A DNA stretch of 64,000 bases from Flavisolibacter amylovorans (GTDB taxonomy: Bacteria; Bacteroidota; Bacteroidia; Chitinophagales; Chitinophagaceae): the NCBI RefSeq assembly GCF_039541815.1, contig NZ_BAABGY010000008.1, positions 372,001-436,000 on the forward strand. Direction: 5' to 3'. This document shows, one piece after another, positions 1-8,806 of the stretch. The position numbers were made by a program, and so were the translations under genes. The notes beneath the pieces were generated by a model, which was given only the letters and a program-made list of their open reading frames with translations, searched no databases and was not told the origin of the DNA. The number at the start of each line of letters is the position of its first letter. Position 1 is the first letter of the stretch.

Positions 1-1
1 C

Positions 2-517
2 GGCGAGGTGCTGATCGGCGGGCAGCAAACGACGCAGCTCTCGGACAAGCAGCTCGCGCGCTTCCGCAACCAGCAGCTTGGGTTTATCTTCCAGAGCTTT
101 CACCTGATTAACGATCTGCGCGTGCTCGACAACGTGGAGCTGCCGCTTCTGTACCGCAACGTGTCGGCCAGGGAGCGCGCGGAGCTGTCGAAGGAGGCCC
201 TTGCCAAGGTGGGCCTCGGCAACCGCATGAAGCACTTCCCGTCGCAGCTCTCCGGCGGTCAGAAGCAGCGCGTGGCCATTGCCCGCGCCATCGTGGGCCA
301 GCCCGCGATCGTGCTCGCCGACGAGCCTACCGGTAACCTCGACTCCGCCATGGGCAACGAGATCATGGACCTCCTGCTGCAGCTCAACGAGCAGGACGGC
401 GCCACCATCGTGATGGTGACGCACGACGAGCTCATGGCCCGGAAGACCCACCGCCTCGTGCGCCTCTTCGACGGCGCGCAGGTCAACGATCACTACTTAA
501 AGAACGCATATGCTTAA
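2..517 (+). CDS. ABC transporter ATP-binding protein (LolD/MacB type), 5' truncated
   Basis: This is the C-terminal three quarters of an ABC ATPase. The reading frame is open to the window edge, so the start codon and the Walker A loop lie upstream. Visible are the Q-loop (GFIFQSFHLI), the signature LSGGQKQR, Walker B IVLADEPTGNLDS and the switch histidine in VTHDE. The NLDS after the Walker B glutamate and the sequence around the Q-loop are typical of the MacB/LolD/FtsE subgroup that works with FtsX-like permeases in moving lipoproteins, peptides or drugs across the envelope rather than in solute import. The stop overlaps the next gene by 8 nt, so translation of ATPase and permease is probably coupled. 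The substrate cannot be told from the sequence. Confidence 0.93.
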   Translation, partial: GEVLIGGQQTTQLSDKQLARFRNQQLGFIFQSFHLINDLRVLDNVELPLLYRNVSARERAELSKEALAKVGLGNRMKHFPSQLSGGQKQRVAIARAIVGQPAIVLADEPTGNLDSAMGNEIMDLLLQLNEQDGATIVMVTHDELMARKTHRLVRLFDGAQVNDHYLKNAYA

Positions 518-1751
518 GAATTACTTCAAGACCGCGATCGCCGTGCTTCGGCGCCGGAAGTTCTTTACGTTCATCTCGCTGTTCGGCATCGCCTTCACGC
601 TCACCATCGTAACCGTGCTGGCCGCCTTCGTCGACAATACCGTGAGCGCCAACTACCCGGAGGTGCACCGCGACCGGTCGCTGTACATCACGCTGCTGAA
701 GCAGGAGAACACGAAAGACCAGGGGCAGTGGAACTCGCCGGCGTCGTTCTATTACCTGGATAAATACGTAAGCACGCTGAAGACGCCGGAGAAGGTGGCC
801 ATCAGCTCTTTTTTCAACCCCACCAACGCCTACCGCAACGGCCGCAAGCTGGCCGTCAACCTGAAATACACCAACGCGCCGTTCTGGGAAGTGATGCAGT
901 TCGATTTCATCGAGGGCAAGCCTTTCACGGAGCAGCAGGTGGCCAACGGGGAGCGGGTAGCCGTTATTTCGGAAGACACGAAGCGCGACTATTTCGGCAA
1001 TGCGGCAAGCGTAGCAGGCCAGACCATCGAGGTAGACAACCAGGCCTACCGCGTGAGCGGCGTGGTGAAGAGCGTGCCGGTGACGATGCCCATTGCCCAT
1101 GCCGACATGTACGTGCCCTATACCGTGTCGAAGGCCGACTACCGGCAGCCGACGCTAATGGGTAATTATACGGCGGTGCTGCTCGGGCGCTCGGAGGCCG
1201 ACCTGCCTGCCATGCAGGCCGAATACGCGGCCGTGGTGGCGCGCGTGAAGCCGGAGGCCAAGGGCTTCGATGTGTTCAAGAGCAATGCGGATCCCTACCT
1301 TTCGAGCTTCCTGCGCAACTCTCCCTTCGGCGATACCGACGACGGCGGAGTAGGGCGGGCCATGATGGCCGGGGCGCTCATCCTCCTGCTGTTCATGCTG
1401 CTCCCGGCGCTCAACCTGGTCAACATCAACATCAGCCGCATCATGGAGCGCTCCTCCGAGATCGGCGTCCGAAAGGCCTTCGGTGCCTCGGGCCACACGC
1501 TCGTAGGGCAGTTCATCGTCGAGAACCTGATCCTCACCTTTCTCGGCTGCTGCATCGGCATTCTGGTTTCGTTCGTCGCCATCCAGGTGATCAACGGGGC
1601 CGGTCTCATCAACAACATTCACCTCACGATCAACGGTACGGTACTCGGCTTCAGCCTCATCGCCTGCGTCGTGTTCGGACTCCTTTCGGGTGTGTACCCG
1701 GCCTGGCGGATGTCAAGGTTGCAGGTGGTGCAGGCGCTCAAGGACCGTTAA
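510..1751 (+). CDS. FtsX/MacB-type ABC transporter permease
   Basis: A 413-residue integral membrane protein. One transmembrane helix near residues 18-40 is followed by a large periplasmic MacB_PCD-like domain (about 41-275) and three C-terminal helices around 285-310, 335-360 and 375-400. This is the FtsX fold, in which ATP hydrolysis drives periplasmic conformational change. The stretch SSEIGVRKAFGAS before the third helix is the conserved cytoplasmic coupling motif of this family. The start at ATG 510 overlaps the ATPase stop. A second permease of the same fold follows after 24 nt, so the working transporter is probably a heterodimer of the two permeases with an ATPase dimer. Tandem permeases with a downstream NtrC-type regulator recur in Bacteroidota; the substrate is unknown. 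Confidence 0.92.
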   Translation: MLKNYFKTAIAVLRRRKFFTFISLFGIAFTLTIVTVLAAFVDNTVSANYPEVHRDRSLYITLLKQENTKDQGQWNSPASFYYLDKYVSTLKTPEKVAISSFFNPTNAYRNGRKLAVNLKYTNAPFWEVMQFDFIEGKPFTEQQVANGERVAVISEDTKRDYFGNAASVAGQTIEVDNQAYRVSGVVKSVPVTMPIAHADMYVPYTVSKADYRQPTLMGNYTAVLLGRSEADLPAMQAEYAAVVARVKPEAKGFDVFKSNADPYLSSFLRNSPFGDTDDGGVGRAMMAGALILLLFMLLPALNLVNINISRIMERSSEIGVRKAFGASGHTLVGQFIVENLILTFLGCCIGILVSFVAIQVINGAGLINNIHLTINGTVLGFSLIACVVFGLLSGVYPAWRMSRLQVVQALKDR

Positions 1752-1775
1752 TCTTTCCCGTACAAAACTCGTATC

Positions 1776-2951
1776 ATGTTCAAGCATTTGTTTAAACTCA
1801 TCTGGAATAAAAAGAAGCAGAACGCGCTGCTCATCACCGAGATGTTCATCTCTTTTCTCGTCATCTTCGCCGTGTCGACGATGGCGGTGTACGCGTACCG
1901 GAACTACCGCCAGCCCATGGGCCTCGAGTACGCCGATGTGTGGGTGGTGAATTACCAGCCGCCCGCCAATATCCGTACGCTCGATTCGGTGTACGGGTTC
2001 CAGGAAGCACTGAGGCGCGAAGTGAAGGCGATGCCGGCCGTGCTCGACGTTACCTACTCCGGCAACAACGTTCCCTTCTCCATGAACTCGTCCAACTCCA
2101 CGCTCAGCACCGACGACAAGCGCCGGGCGAATGCCAACTTTTACACGGTAGAGGAAGCGTACCCCGGAGTACTGGGCATGAAGATGAAAAGCGGGCGTTG
2201 GGTAACCAAAAGTGACCTGGTATCCAACGTGCCGGCAGTCGTGATCAACGCGCGGCTCGAGGAGGCGCTTTTTGACGGGACGGATGCGGTTGGCCGGTAC
2301 GTCCACACCGATATGGAAAAGCTGAAGGTGGTAGGCGTGGTGGAGAATGCCAAGGAGAAGGGGGCCTACCAGGTGGTGGAGAGCGGCATGTACCGCCACC
2401 TCGATTCCAACGCAGCGCGCTGGACCGGCACCATGCTCCTCAAAATGAAGCCGGGCACCGGCGCCTCCTTCGAGAGCGGCCTGTTCCGGACGCTTTCGGA
2501 CCGCATCGGCTCGAGCATCGAGATCGAGCACCTCGACGAAAAGCTGGCGAGCAAGAACCGCCTGTCGCTGGTGCCCATGATCATCCTTTTCGTCGTGGGG
2601 GGCTTTCTCGTCATCAACGTGGCCCTCGGCCTCTTCGGGGTGCTGTGGTACAATATCAGCAAGCGCCGCGGTGAGATCGGCCTGCGCCGCGCCGTGGGTG
2701 CCTCGGGCGCCTCGGTATCGAGGCAGCTGGTGCAGGAGGCTCTTTTCCTCGCCACCCTCGCGCTGCTCATCGGGCTGTTCTTCGCGGTGCAGTTCCCGAT
2801 CCTCCACGTGTTCGACCTGCCGTCCTCCGTTTACGTGGCGGCGATCGGTTTATCGGTGGCGTTCATTTATATTTTAGTATTCTTATGCGCGCTTTACCCG
2901 GGCAGGCAGGCGGCGGCCATCTACCCCGCCGTGGCCCTGCACGAGGAATAG
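1776..2951 (+). CDS. FtsX/MacB-type ABC transporter permease (second subunit)
   Basis: A 391-residue paralogue of the preceding permease with the same layout: N-terminal helix near residues 20-42, periplasmic MacB_PCD-like domain, then three C-terminal helices starting near residue 268. The coupling motif appears as RRGEIGLRRAVGASG, the most recognisable FtsX-family sequence in this protein. It lies 24 nt after the first permease and 18 nt before the response regulator gene, on the same strand, so one transcript is likely. The two permeases are clearly different sequences rather than a recent duplication, in keeping with obligate partners. Function beyond envelope ABC export is not evident. 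Confidence 0.92.
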   Translation: MFKHLFKLIWNKKKQNALLITEMFISFLVIFAVSTMAVYAYRNYRQPMGLEYADVWVVNYQPPANIRTLDSVYGFQEALRREVKAMPAVLDVTYSGNNVPFSMNSSNSTLSTDDKRRANANFYTVEEAYPGVLGMKMKSGRWVTKSDLVSNVPAVVINARLEEALFDGTDAVGRYVHTDMEKLKVVGVVENAKEKGAYQVVESGMYRHLDSNAARWTGTMLLKMKPGTGASFESGLFRTLSDRIGSSIEIEHLDEKLASKNRLSLVPMIILFVVGGFLVINVALGLFGVLWYNISKRRGEIGLRRAVGASGASVSRQLVQEALFLATLALLIGLFFAVQFPILHVFDLPSSVYVAAIGLSVAFIYILVFLCALYPGRQAAAIYPAVALHEE

Positions 2952-2969
2952 CGCCCAATCACCTGTTGC

Positions 2970-4343
2970 ATGATCCTGATCATTGATGATGACGTAGCGG
3001 TACGCGCCTCGCTGCAGCTGCTGCTGCAGGGCGAGGGCTTTGCTACCTGCGAAGCGGCCGACCCGGATGAAGCCCTGCGGATGCTGGCGGAGCCGGCGCT
3101 GGCGCTGGTGCTGCTAGACCTGAATTTCTCGATCGAGACCTCGGGCGACGAGGGCATGGCGCTCCTGGAGCGGATCCGGGCCGCGCGGCCGGGGCTGCCC
3201 GTAATCCTCGTCACCGGCTGGGGTACCATCGACCTCGCCGTGAAAGGCATGAAGCTCGGCGCCTCCGACTTTATCAACAAGCCCTGGGAGAACAGCCACC
3301 TGCTGCAGTCGGTGCGCACCCTGATCGACCTGAAGGCGAAGCCCGAGGCGCCGATCGGCCGCAGGGAGCTCGACCGGCGCTACCAGTTCGGGCACATCGT
3401 TGGCGAAGACCCGCAGATGCTGACGCTCCTCGAGACCGTGGGCCGCGTGGCCGATACCGACGCCCCGGTGCTGATCATGGGCGAGAGCGGAACGGGCAAG
3501 GAGCTCATCGCCGAAGCCGTGCACCAGAACAGCCGGCGGCGCGGCAAGCCCTTCGTCAAAGTGAACCTGGGCGGCATCTCCACCTCCCTGTTCGAAAGCG
3601 AGATGTTCGGCCACGTGCGCGGCTCCTTCACCGACGCGCGCTTCGACCGCGTGGGCCGCTTCGAGACGGCACACAAAGGCACCATCTTCCTCGACGAGAT
3701 CGGCGACCTCGACGCCAGCAGCCAGGTGAAGCTCCTGCGCGTGCTGCAGGACCGTACCTACGAGGTGCTGGGCAGCAGCCGCACCCGCACCGTAGATGTA
3801 CGGGTGGTGTGCGCCACCAACCGCAACCTCGAGGAGATGGTTGCCCGCGGCACCTTCCGCGAAGACCTGCTCTACCGCATCAACCTCATCACCCTCCGCC
3901 TTCCCGCGCTGCGCGAGCGCCCGAAAGACATCCCGCTGCTGGTCGATTTCTTTCTGGGCAACCTGAAGGAGATCTACGGCCGGCCCGGCCTTTCGGTGAC
4001 GCGCGAGGCGGCCCGCTGGCTGCAGGGACTGCCCCTGCCCGGCAATATCCGGCAACTCAAGAACCTGGTGGAGCGCACGGTGCTCGTTAGCCGCGGCGAC
4101 GCCCTCGACGTGGCCGACTTCAAAAGCCAGTACGACGCAAGCCCGGTGAAGAGCGGCACGGTGCAGCTGCCCGGCGTCGGCACCCTCACGCTCGAGGAAG
4201 TAGAGGTGGAGATGATCAGGCGCGCCCTGGCCTTTCACAAGGGCCGGATCGCCAAGGCGGCGGTGGCGCTCGGGCTCACGCGCAGCGCGCTCTACCGGCG
4301 CCTGGAGAAATACAACCTACCCTACGATGAGGCTGCGGACTAA
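2970..4343 (+). CDS. Sigma-54-dependent response regulator (NtrC family)
   Basis: A 457-residue three-domain regulator. The receiver domain (1-118) has the acidic pocket at residues 6-8, the phospho-acceptor D50 (LLDLNF) and K104 (NKPW). The AAA+ domain carries Walker A GESGTGKE (171-178), Walker B TIFLDEIG (238-245) and the arginine-rich sensor region around 300-320. A Fis-type helix-turn-helix lies at about 415-450. The loop that contacts sigma-54 reads GSFTDA (218-223) rather than the textbook GAFTGA. The family activates RpoN promoters after phosphorylation by a partner kinase, here surely the product of the next gene, whose start overlaps this stop by 17 nt. Likely targets include the upstream ABC operon, but no clear -24/-12 promoter lies in the window to test this. 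Confidence 0.95.
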   Translation: MILIIDDDVAVRASLQLLLQGEGFATCEAADPDEALRMLAEPALALVLLDLNFSIETSGDEGMALLERIRAARPGLPVILVTGWGTIDLAVKGMKLGASDFINKPWENSHLLQSVRTLIDLKAKPEAPIGRRELDRRYQFGHIVGEDPQMLTLLETVGRVADTDAPVLIMGESGTGKELIAEAVHQNSRRRGKPFVKVNLGGISTSLFESEMFGHVRGSFTDARFDRVGRFETAHKGTIFLDEIGDLDASSQVKLLRVLQDRTYEVLGSSRTRTVDVRVVCATNRNLEEMVARGTFREDLLYRINLITLRLPALRERPKDIPLLVDFFLGNLKEIYGRPGLSVTREAARWLQGLPLPGNIRQLKNLVERTVLVSRGDALDVADFKSQYDASPVKSGTVQLPGVGTLTLEEVEVEMIRRALAFHKGRIAKAAVALGLTRSALYRRLEKYNLPYDEAAD

Positions 4344-5637
4344 ATACCTCCTGTTCATCTTCTTCCTGCACGCAGTAACCCTTGTGCTCAGCTTCTTCGT
4401 GTTCCGGGAAAACAAGCTGCTGTTCCTAGTGACGGAGGCCGTGATCCTGTTTTCGCTGTGGCTGGCGTGGGGGCTCTACCGCGAGCTCATCCGGCCGTTG
4501 AAGACGCTCATGACCGGCGTGGAGGCGATCCGCGACCGCGACTTCAACGTCAGGTTCCTGCCCACCGGCAAGTGGGAGATGGACCAGCTCATTTCCGTAT
4601 ACAACAGTATGATCGACCAGCTGCGCACCGAGCGCACGCGGCAGGAGCAGCAGCACTTCTTCCTGGAGAAGCTGATCGCCACGGCGCCCACGGGCATCAT
4701 CATTCTCGATTTCGATTTTCACATCGAAGGCCTCAACCCGAAGGCGGAGCTGCTGTTGCGGATGGAAGGGCAGACGGTGCGCGGCAAGAAGATCGGCGAC
4801 CTGCCCCACCCGCTGTTGCAGGCCGCCGCCGCCCTTGCCTCGGGCGAGGCGCGCACGGTAAGCATCAACGGCGTCAACACCTACCGGCTGCAGGTGTCGC
4901 ATTTCGTGGACCGCGGCTTTCCCCGCCACTTCCTCACCATCGAGGAGCTGACCGCAGAAATACTGGAAGCGGAGAAGAAGGTGTTCGGACGCGTGATCCG
5001 CATGATGGCGCACGAGGTCAACAACACGGTAGGGCCGGTGAATTCCATTCTGGACTCGGCTGCGAAGGCCGACCGCATGAACGACGCGCAGCGTGCGCTG
5101 CTGCAGAATGCCCTCGGGGTAGCCGTGCAACGCAATAACAACCTCAATGCCTTCATGCGCAACTTCGCCGACCTCGTGAAGCTGCCACCGCCGCGCCTCC
5201 GGCGCATGGACCTCCACGCCCTGCTTCGCAACCTCCGCGACCTGATGCAGGTAGCAGCGGCCGACCGCGCCATCGACATCGTGCTGCATACCGACGAAAC
5301 GCCCTGGTACATCGAGGGCGACGAGCAGCAGCTGGAGCAGGCGCTGATCAACATCGTAAAGAACGCTGCGGAGGCCATTGGGCAGGGGGGAAGGATTTCG
5401 CTCGAAACCGACCGGCAGCGGGGCGAGCTGCGGATCCGCGACACGGGCAAGGGCATTGCGCCGGACGACGCCGAAAAGCTGTTCACCCCGTTCTACAGTA
5501 CGAAGCGCGACGGGCAGGGCATCGGGCTCATGCTGGTGCGCGACGTGCTCCGGCAGCATGGCTTTGCCTTCTCGCTCCGGACGGAGGCGCCGGGCGATAC
5601 GGTCTTTCGGTTGGCGCTGTCCCCTTCACTCCGCTAA
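4327..5637 (+). CDS. NtrB-like sensor histidine kinase
   Basis: A 436-residue membrane kinase. Two hydrophobic helices (about 7-26 and 31-51) are joined by only a few residues, so there is no periplasmic sensor; sensing would be in or below the membrane. A HAMP domain (52-103) and a PAS-like domain (about 112-210) follow. The phospho-accepting histidine is H229 in RMMAHEVNNTVGP, an NtrB-like H-box. The ATPase domain has the N-box NIVKNAAEAI and the G-boxes DTGKGIA and GQGIGL. The gene overlaps the response regulator by 17 nt, which makes the two a cognate pair. Stimulus unknown; because the pair is co-transcribed with an envelope exporter, envelope or membrane stress is a reasonable guess only. 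Confidence 0.94.
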   Translation: MRLRTKYLLFIFFLHAVTLVLSFFVFRENKLLFLVTEAVILFSLWLAWGLYRELIRPLKTLMTGVEAIRDRDFNVRFLPTGKWEMDQLISVYNSMIDQLRTERTRQEQQHFFLEKLIATAPTGIIILDFDFHIEGLNPKAELLLRMEGQTVRGKKIGDLPHPLLQAAAALASGEARTVSINGVNTYRLQVSHFVDRGFPRHFLTIEELTAEILEAEKKVFGRVIRMMAHEVNNTVGPVNSILDSAAKADRMNDAQRALLQNALGVAVQRNNNLNAFMRNFADLVKLPPPRLRRMDLHALLRNLRDLMQVAAADRAIDIVLHTDETPWYIEGDEQQLEQALINIVKNAAEAIGQGGRISLETDRQRGELRIRDTGKGIAPDDAEKLFTPFYSTKRDGQGIGLMLVRDVLRQHGFAFSLRTEAPGDTVFRLALSPSLR

Positions 5638-5769
5638 GCAGGGCATAACGATTCGTTAACGCGGGCTTTACCTTCTGTTCATACACGTGCGCCAGCTTTG
5701 TTGTGGTGAAGTGTTGCCGGTCCTGGAGTTCGATCATCCCGGCCAGCACCCCGCCGCTCAAGCTTCCCT

Positions 5770-6195
5770 ATGCGCTGTCTGCTGGTCCTTGTACTCCTTT
5801 GCTCTCTTTGCTGCTCGAAGCCCGCTACCAGGGAGCAGTTGCCTTACGTGCAGCTGCGCGTGGAAGGACGCGCCGGTGAAGTAGCCTGGGACGAGCTGAC
5901 CGGCAGCTGGACCCCCGCAACGCAGCACCTCGAGATCGATGCGCAAGGCTACGATTCGGAGCGCTTTTTCCTGCAGCTCGACGGCATCACCGGTACCGGC
6001 CCGGTCTACCTCACCGGTAATGGCCGGTTCGGGTATTCCGATGGTGTAGGCTTCACCGCCTCGGGGGTGCGTGCCGAAGCCGTGCGCATCACGCGCTACG
6101 GCCCGGAACTGATCGAAGGGGAGTTCCGGATCGTGTTCGGCAACGGTGCCGATTCGGTACGCACCAGCGGCACCTTCGGCATCCGGCTACCGTAA
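5770..6195 (+). CDS. Putative lipoprotein of unknown function
   Basis: A 141-residue protein starting with a lipoprotein signal: a hydrophobic stretch after MRC ending in SLCCSK, where one of the adjacent cysteines would be lipidated after signal peptidase II cleavage. The mature part is short and beta-rich with many G, T and aromatic residues and no motif I recognise. The charge after the cysteine (K) would fit export to the outer membrane in Bacteroidota, but that is inference. It lies 133 nt after the kinase gene and 33 nt before the phosphodiesterase gene on the same strand, so it may be co-transcribed with the latter. It resembles in size the small beta-sandwich lipoproteins common in this phylum. 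Confidence 0.7.
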   Translation: MRCLLVLVLLCSLCCSKPATREQLPYVQLRVEGRAGEVAWDELTGSWTPATQHLEIDAQGYDSERFFLQLDGITGTGPVYLTGNGRFGYSDGVGFTASGVRAEAVRITRYGPELIEGEFRIVFGNGADSVRTSGTFGIRLP

Positions 6196-6228
6196 TACTA
6201 CAGGCCTTTTTCCTTCCGCCCCTTACTT

Positions 6229-7113
6229 ATGAAATCACTCCCGCTGCTTTTATTCGCCCTTGCCGCCTGCGCGCAGCGTCCGGCCTCCCGCCCATTGCCC
6301 TCCATCGATTTTCAGGGACACCGCGGCTGCCGCGGTCTGATGCCGGAGAACACGCTGCCGGCAATGCGGCATGCCGTTGACCTCGGCGTGACCACGCTCG
6401 AGATGGACGCGGTGGTCACCGCCGATAGCCAGCTCCTGCTGTCGCACGAGCCCTTCTTCAACCACGAAATCAGCACGGCGCCCGATGGTACGCCGGTGCG
6501 CGCAGACCAGGAGCGCGATCACAATATCTTCCGCATGACCTATGCGCAGGCGGCGCGTTACGACGTCGGCCTTCGGCCGCACCCGCGTTTTCCGCAGCAG
6601 CGGCGCATCGCCACGCACAAGCCCCTGCTGGCAACCGTGATCGACAGCATGGAAGCCTATACGGGCCGTCGCATCCGGTACAATATCGAAACGAAGTGCC
6701 TTCCGGCTACGGACGGGATCTTTCATCCCGGCCCCGACGCTTTTGCGGAGCGGCTCGTGCAGCTGGTGCTGCACAAAGGCATCGCAGCGCGCACTACGAT
6801 ACAATCCTTCGATCCCCGCACGCTGCAGTACCTGCACCGCCGTCATCCCTCAATCCGGCTCGTATTACTCGTTGAGCCCATAGAGCGCCGTCCGCTGGCG
6901 CAACAGCTCGCGGATCTTGGATTTACGCCCTTTGCCTGGAGCCCGCACTATACACTGGTCAATACGGCCGACATTGCCGCCTGCCACCGCGCGGGCATCC
7001 GTGTTGTTCCCTGGACGGTGAACGAGCGCGCCGATATGGAGCGCCTGCTAGCCATGGGCGTCGACGGGCTGATCTCGGACTACCCGGACCGGTATGCTGG
7101 TCTGGGCCGCTAG
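6229..7113 (+). CDS. Glycerophosphodiester phosphodiesterase
   Basis: A 294-residue exported enzyme of the GDPD family, which hydrolyses glycerophosphodiesters to glycerol-3-phosphate and an alcohol in a TIM barrel. The family signature is clear: QGHRGCRGLMPENT with catalytic H31 and the ENT glutamate, then TTLEMDAVVT with metal-binding acidic residues, the second histidine in LLSHEP, and the YNIETK strand. The C-terminus has the usual VVPWTVNE and GVDGLISDYPD motifs. The N-terminus is a signal peptide with a cysteine (LAACAQR) that fits a lipobox, so it is probably a lipoprotein. It converges on the susC-susD-metallophosphoesterase operon, which suggests a shared role in using phosphodiesters from lipids or teichoic-like polymers. 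Confidence 0.93.
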   Translation: MKSLPLLLFALAACAQRPASRPLPSIDFQGHRGCRGLMPENTLPAMRHAVDLGVTTLEMDAVVTADSQLLLSHEPFFNHEISTAPDGTPVRADQERDHNIFRMTYAQAARYDVGLRPHPRFPQQRRIATHKPLLATVIDSMEAYTGRRIRYNIETKCLPATDGIFHPGPDAFAERLVQLVLHKGIAARTTIQSFDPRTLQYLHRRHPSIRLVLLVEPIERRPLAQQLADLGFTPFAWSPHYTLVNTADIAACHRAGIRVVPWTVNERADMERLLAMGVDGLISDYPDRYAGLGR

Positions 7114-7146
7114 GGGAGGGATTGTATTCCTACGGGTTGCCTGATC

Positions 7147-7179
7147 AAAAAAAATCCCGCCACGTAGCCGCGGCGGGAA
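7147..7179 (-). terminator. Rho-independent terminator of the metallophosphoesterase operon
   Basis: Inverted repeat TCCCGCC (7155-7161) and GGCGGGA (7172-7178), followed on the minus strand by eight Ts (7154-7147). It lies just beyond the stop of the metallophosphoesterase gene, at the end of the susC-susD operon. Confidence 0.85.
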
Positions 7180-7200
7180 AGGCTACTTTACCGGTTTTTC

Positions 7201-8703
7201 TTAAGTAGTGCGTTGCAAGCCGCTTCCCGGTGCCTGCAGGGCCAGCTCCTGGCTGAAGACGTTGCCGAAGCGGTCGGTCGCCTTTATGGTAACGCGCTGC
7301 GCGGTGGCGGCCGGCGTAGCCACGAAGAGGTGGTCGGCGATGGTGGGCTCCACGAACTTGTGCTTGGCCGGGAGCTGCGGGCCGGCATACAGCTCCACCG
7401 CCCAAGGGTCGAGGCCCGTGCGCTGCTGCATGGCGCCTTTTGCCTGGCCGTCTTCCCACCATTCCACCTTCCAGGCGGGGTCCCAGTTCCAGACGTTGGC
7501 CACGATCTCGTTGGGCTGCTCCTTGCTAGCCCCGCGGCCGTAGATCCGCAGCTGGTGCTCCTTCGGCTGGCCAGTGGATTTGTAGTACCAGCGGATCTCG
7601 GAGCCATCTACCTCGTACACGCCGTAGCCGCCCGGCGTGCCGTCGCCGCAGATAGGGCCGGTCCACCAGGCGCCGCAGACGGTGCCGTGGTTGTGCTCCA
7701 TCAGGTTGCCTTCTTCCCAGGACTCGTTGAAGTGCGTGTGTCCCGACATGATGTGCGTCTTGAAGGGAGCAAGAAGCTTATACAGTTGCTTGCGGTTGGA
7801 CACCGACCCGCCGAGCTCGTCGGTTTTGCCGGTCCGGCGTGCGGCGCCGGTATTGGTGGGGATGTGCACGCTCAGCACCACGGTGCTTCCGGGCTTCACG
7901 AGCGCGAGGTCCTTTTCGAGCCAGGCGAGCTGCGTGTCGGTGATGTAGCCGATGTACTTCTTGGCGGTGCCGATGAAGAACACGTCGTCGAGCACCACGT
8001 AGTGCACCGCGCCGCGGTTGAACGAATAGTAGGTGGGACCGAATTGCTGCTTGAAGGTGGCCGCGGAGAAGTCGTCGCCCCGCGCGCTGATGTCCATGTC
8101 GTGGTTGCCGATCACGTTGAAGAAGGGAACGCCCGTCATGCCGATGGCTTCCTTGTAGTCGGCGAAGAGGTCGAACTTGTCCCACACGAGGTCGCCGCAG
8201 CCGATGCCGTGGAAGAGGGCACTGCTGCCGTAGCCCGCCACGAGGGCCTTCAGGTCGGGCACCGATTCCGCCTTCAGCTGCTCGCAGTCCTTTTTTGAGA
8301 TCATCTGCGTGTCGGCCCAGACCACGAACTGGTGTTTGCTGTCGTCAACGCCGAGCTTTTCGAGCGCGAAGTCGTTGACGACAGCGCCGGTCTTTCCTGC
8401 AACCGGTGCATAGAAACGCGCGATGCCCTTTTCGGTTGGGAAGGCGTAGCCCGCCGGAATGGAAATGTAGACGAACTCGGCATCGGGATGCGCAGCCAGC
8501 TCGTAGCGGCCGCCGCGGTCGGTGACGGCGATCGTACGCCCGTCGGTGACGGCTACTCCGGCGATCCCGGTGCCGCCGGCATGCACCTTTCCTTTCAATA
8601 TAGTGGCCCCGTCCTGCGGCTTGTCGGTCCCTTGGGCAAGGGCCGGCGTGCCCAGCCAGGCGCCGGCAAGTCCGAGGCTCTTGATGAATGTTCTTCTTCT
8701 CAT
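7201..8703 (-). CDS. Calcineurin-like metallophosphoesterase, exported
   Basis: A 500-residue exported phosphoesterase. The N-terminus RRRTFIKSLGLAGAW looks like a twin-arginine signal. A beta-sandwich domain (about 35-110, MetallophosN-like) precedes the catalytic domain, whose metal-binding motifs are all present: WADTQ, GIGCGDLVWD, IGNHD, a lone SVH and SGHTH. A C-terminal beta domain (about 350-490) follows, matching the three-part architecture of secreted Bacteroidota phosphoesterases. It is the last gene of the susC-susD operon, 103 nt after susD, and is followed by a strong terminator. Likely reaction: hydrolysis of a phosphomonoester or phosphodiester released at the cell surface. The real substrate is unknown. 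Confidence 0.92.
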   Translation of the reverse strand: MRRRTFIKSLGLAGAWLGTPALAQGTDKPQDGATILKGKVHAGGTGIAGVAVTDGRTIAVTDRGGRYELAAHPDAEFVYISIPAGYAFPTEKGIARFYAPVAGKTGAVVNDFALEKLGVDDSKHQFVVWADTQMISKKDCEQLKAESVPDLKALVAGYGSSALFHGIGCGDLVWDKFDLFADYKEAIGMTGVPFFNVIGNHDMDISARGDDFSAATFKQQFGPTYYSFNRGAVHYVVLDDVFFIGTAKKYIGYITDTQLAWLEKDLALVKPGSTVVLSVHIPTNTGAARRTGKTDELGGSVSNRKQLYKLLAPFKTHIMSGHTHFNESWEEGNLMEHNHGTVCGAWWTGPICGDGTPGGYGVYEVDGSEIRWYYKSTGQPKEHQLRIYGRGASKEQPNEIVANVWNWDPAWKVEWWEDGQAKGAMQQRTGLDPWAVELYAGPQLPAKHKFVEPTIADHLFVATPAATAQRVTIKATDRFGNVFSQELALQAPGSGLQRTT

Positions 8704-8806
8704 AGTTTAAGTAAATGGTTGGTGGTAATCCTGTGTCAGCGTGTGGCCGGAAGAGATGTTCCGGACGTTCTTGCCTCTTCTCCTCACGCTTCACGCCTCA
8801 CGACCG

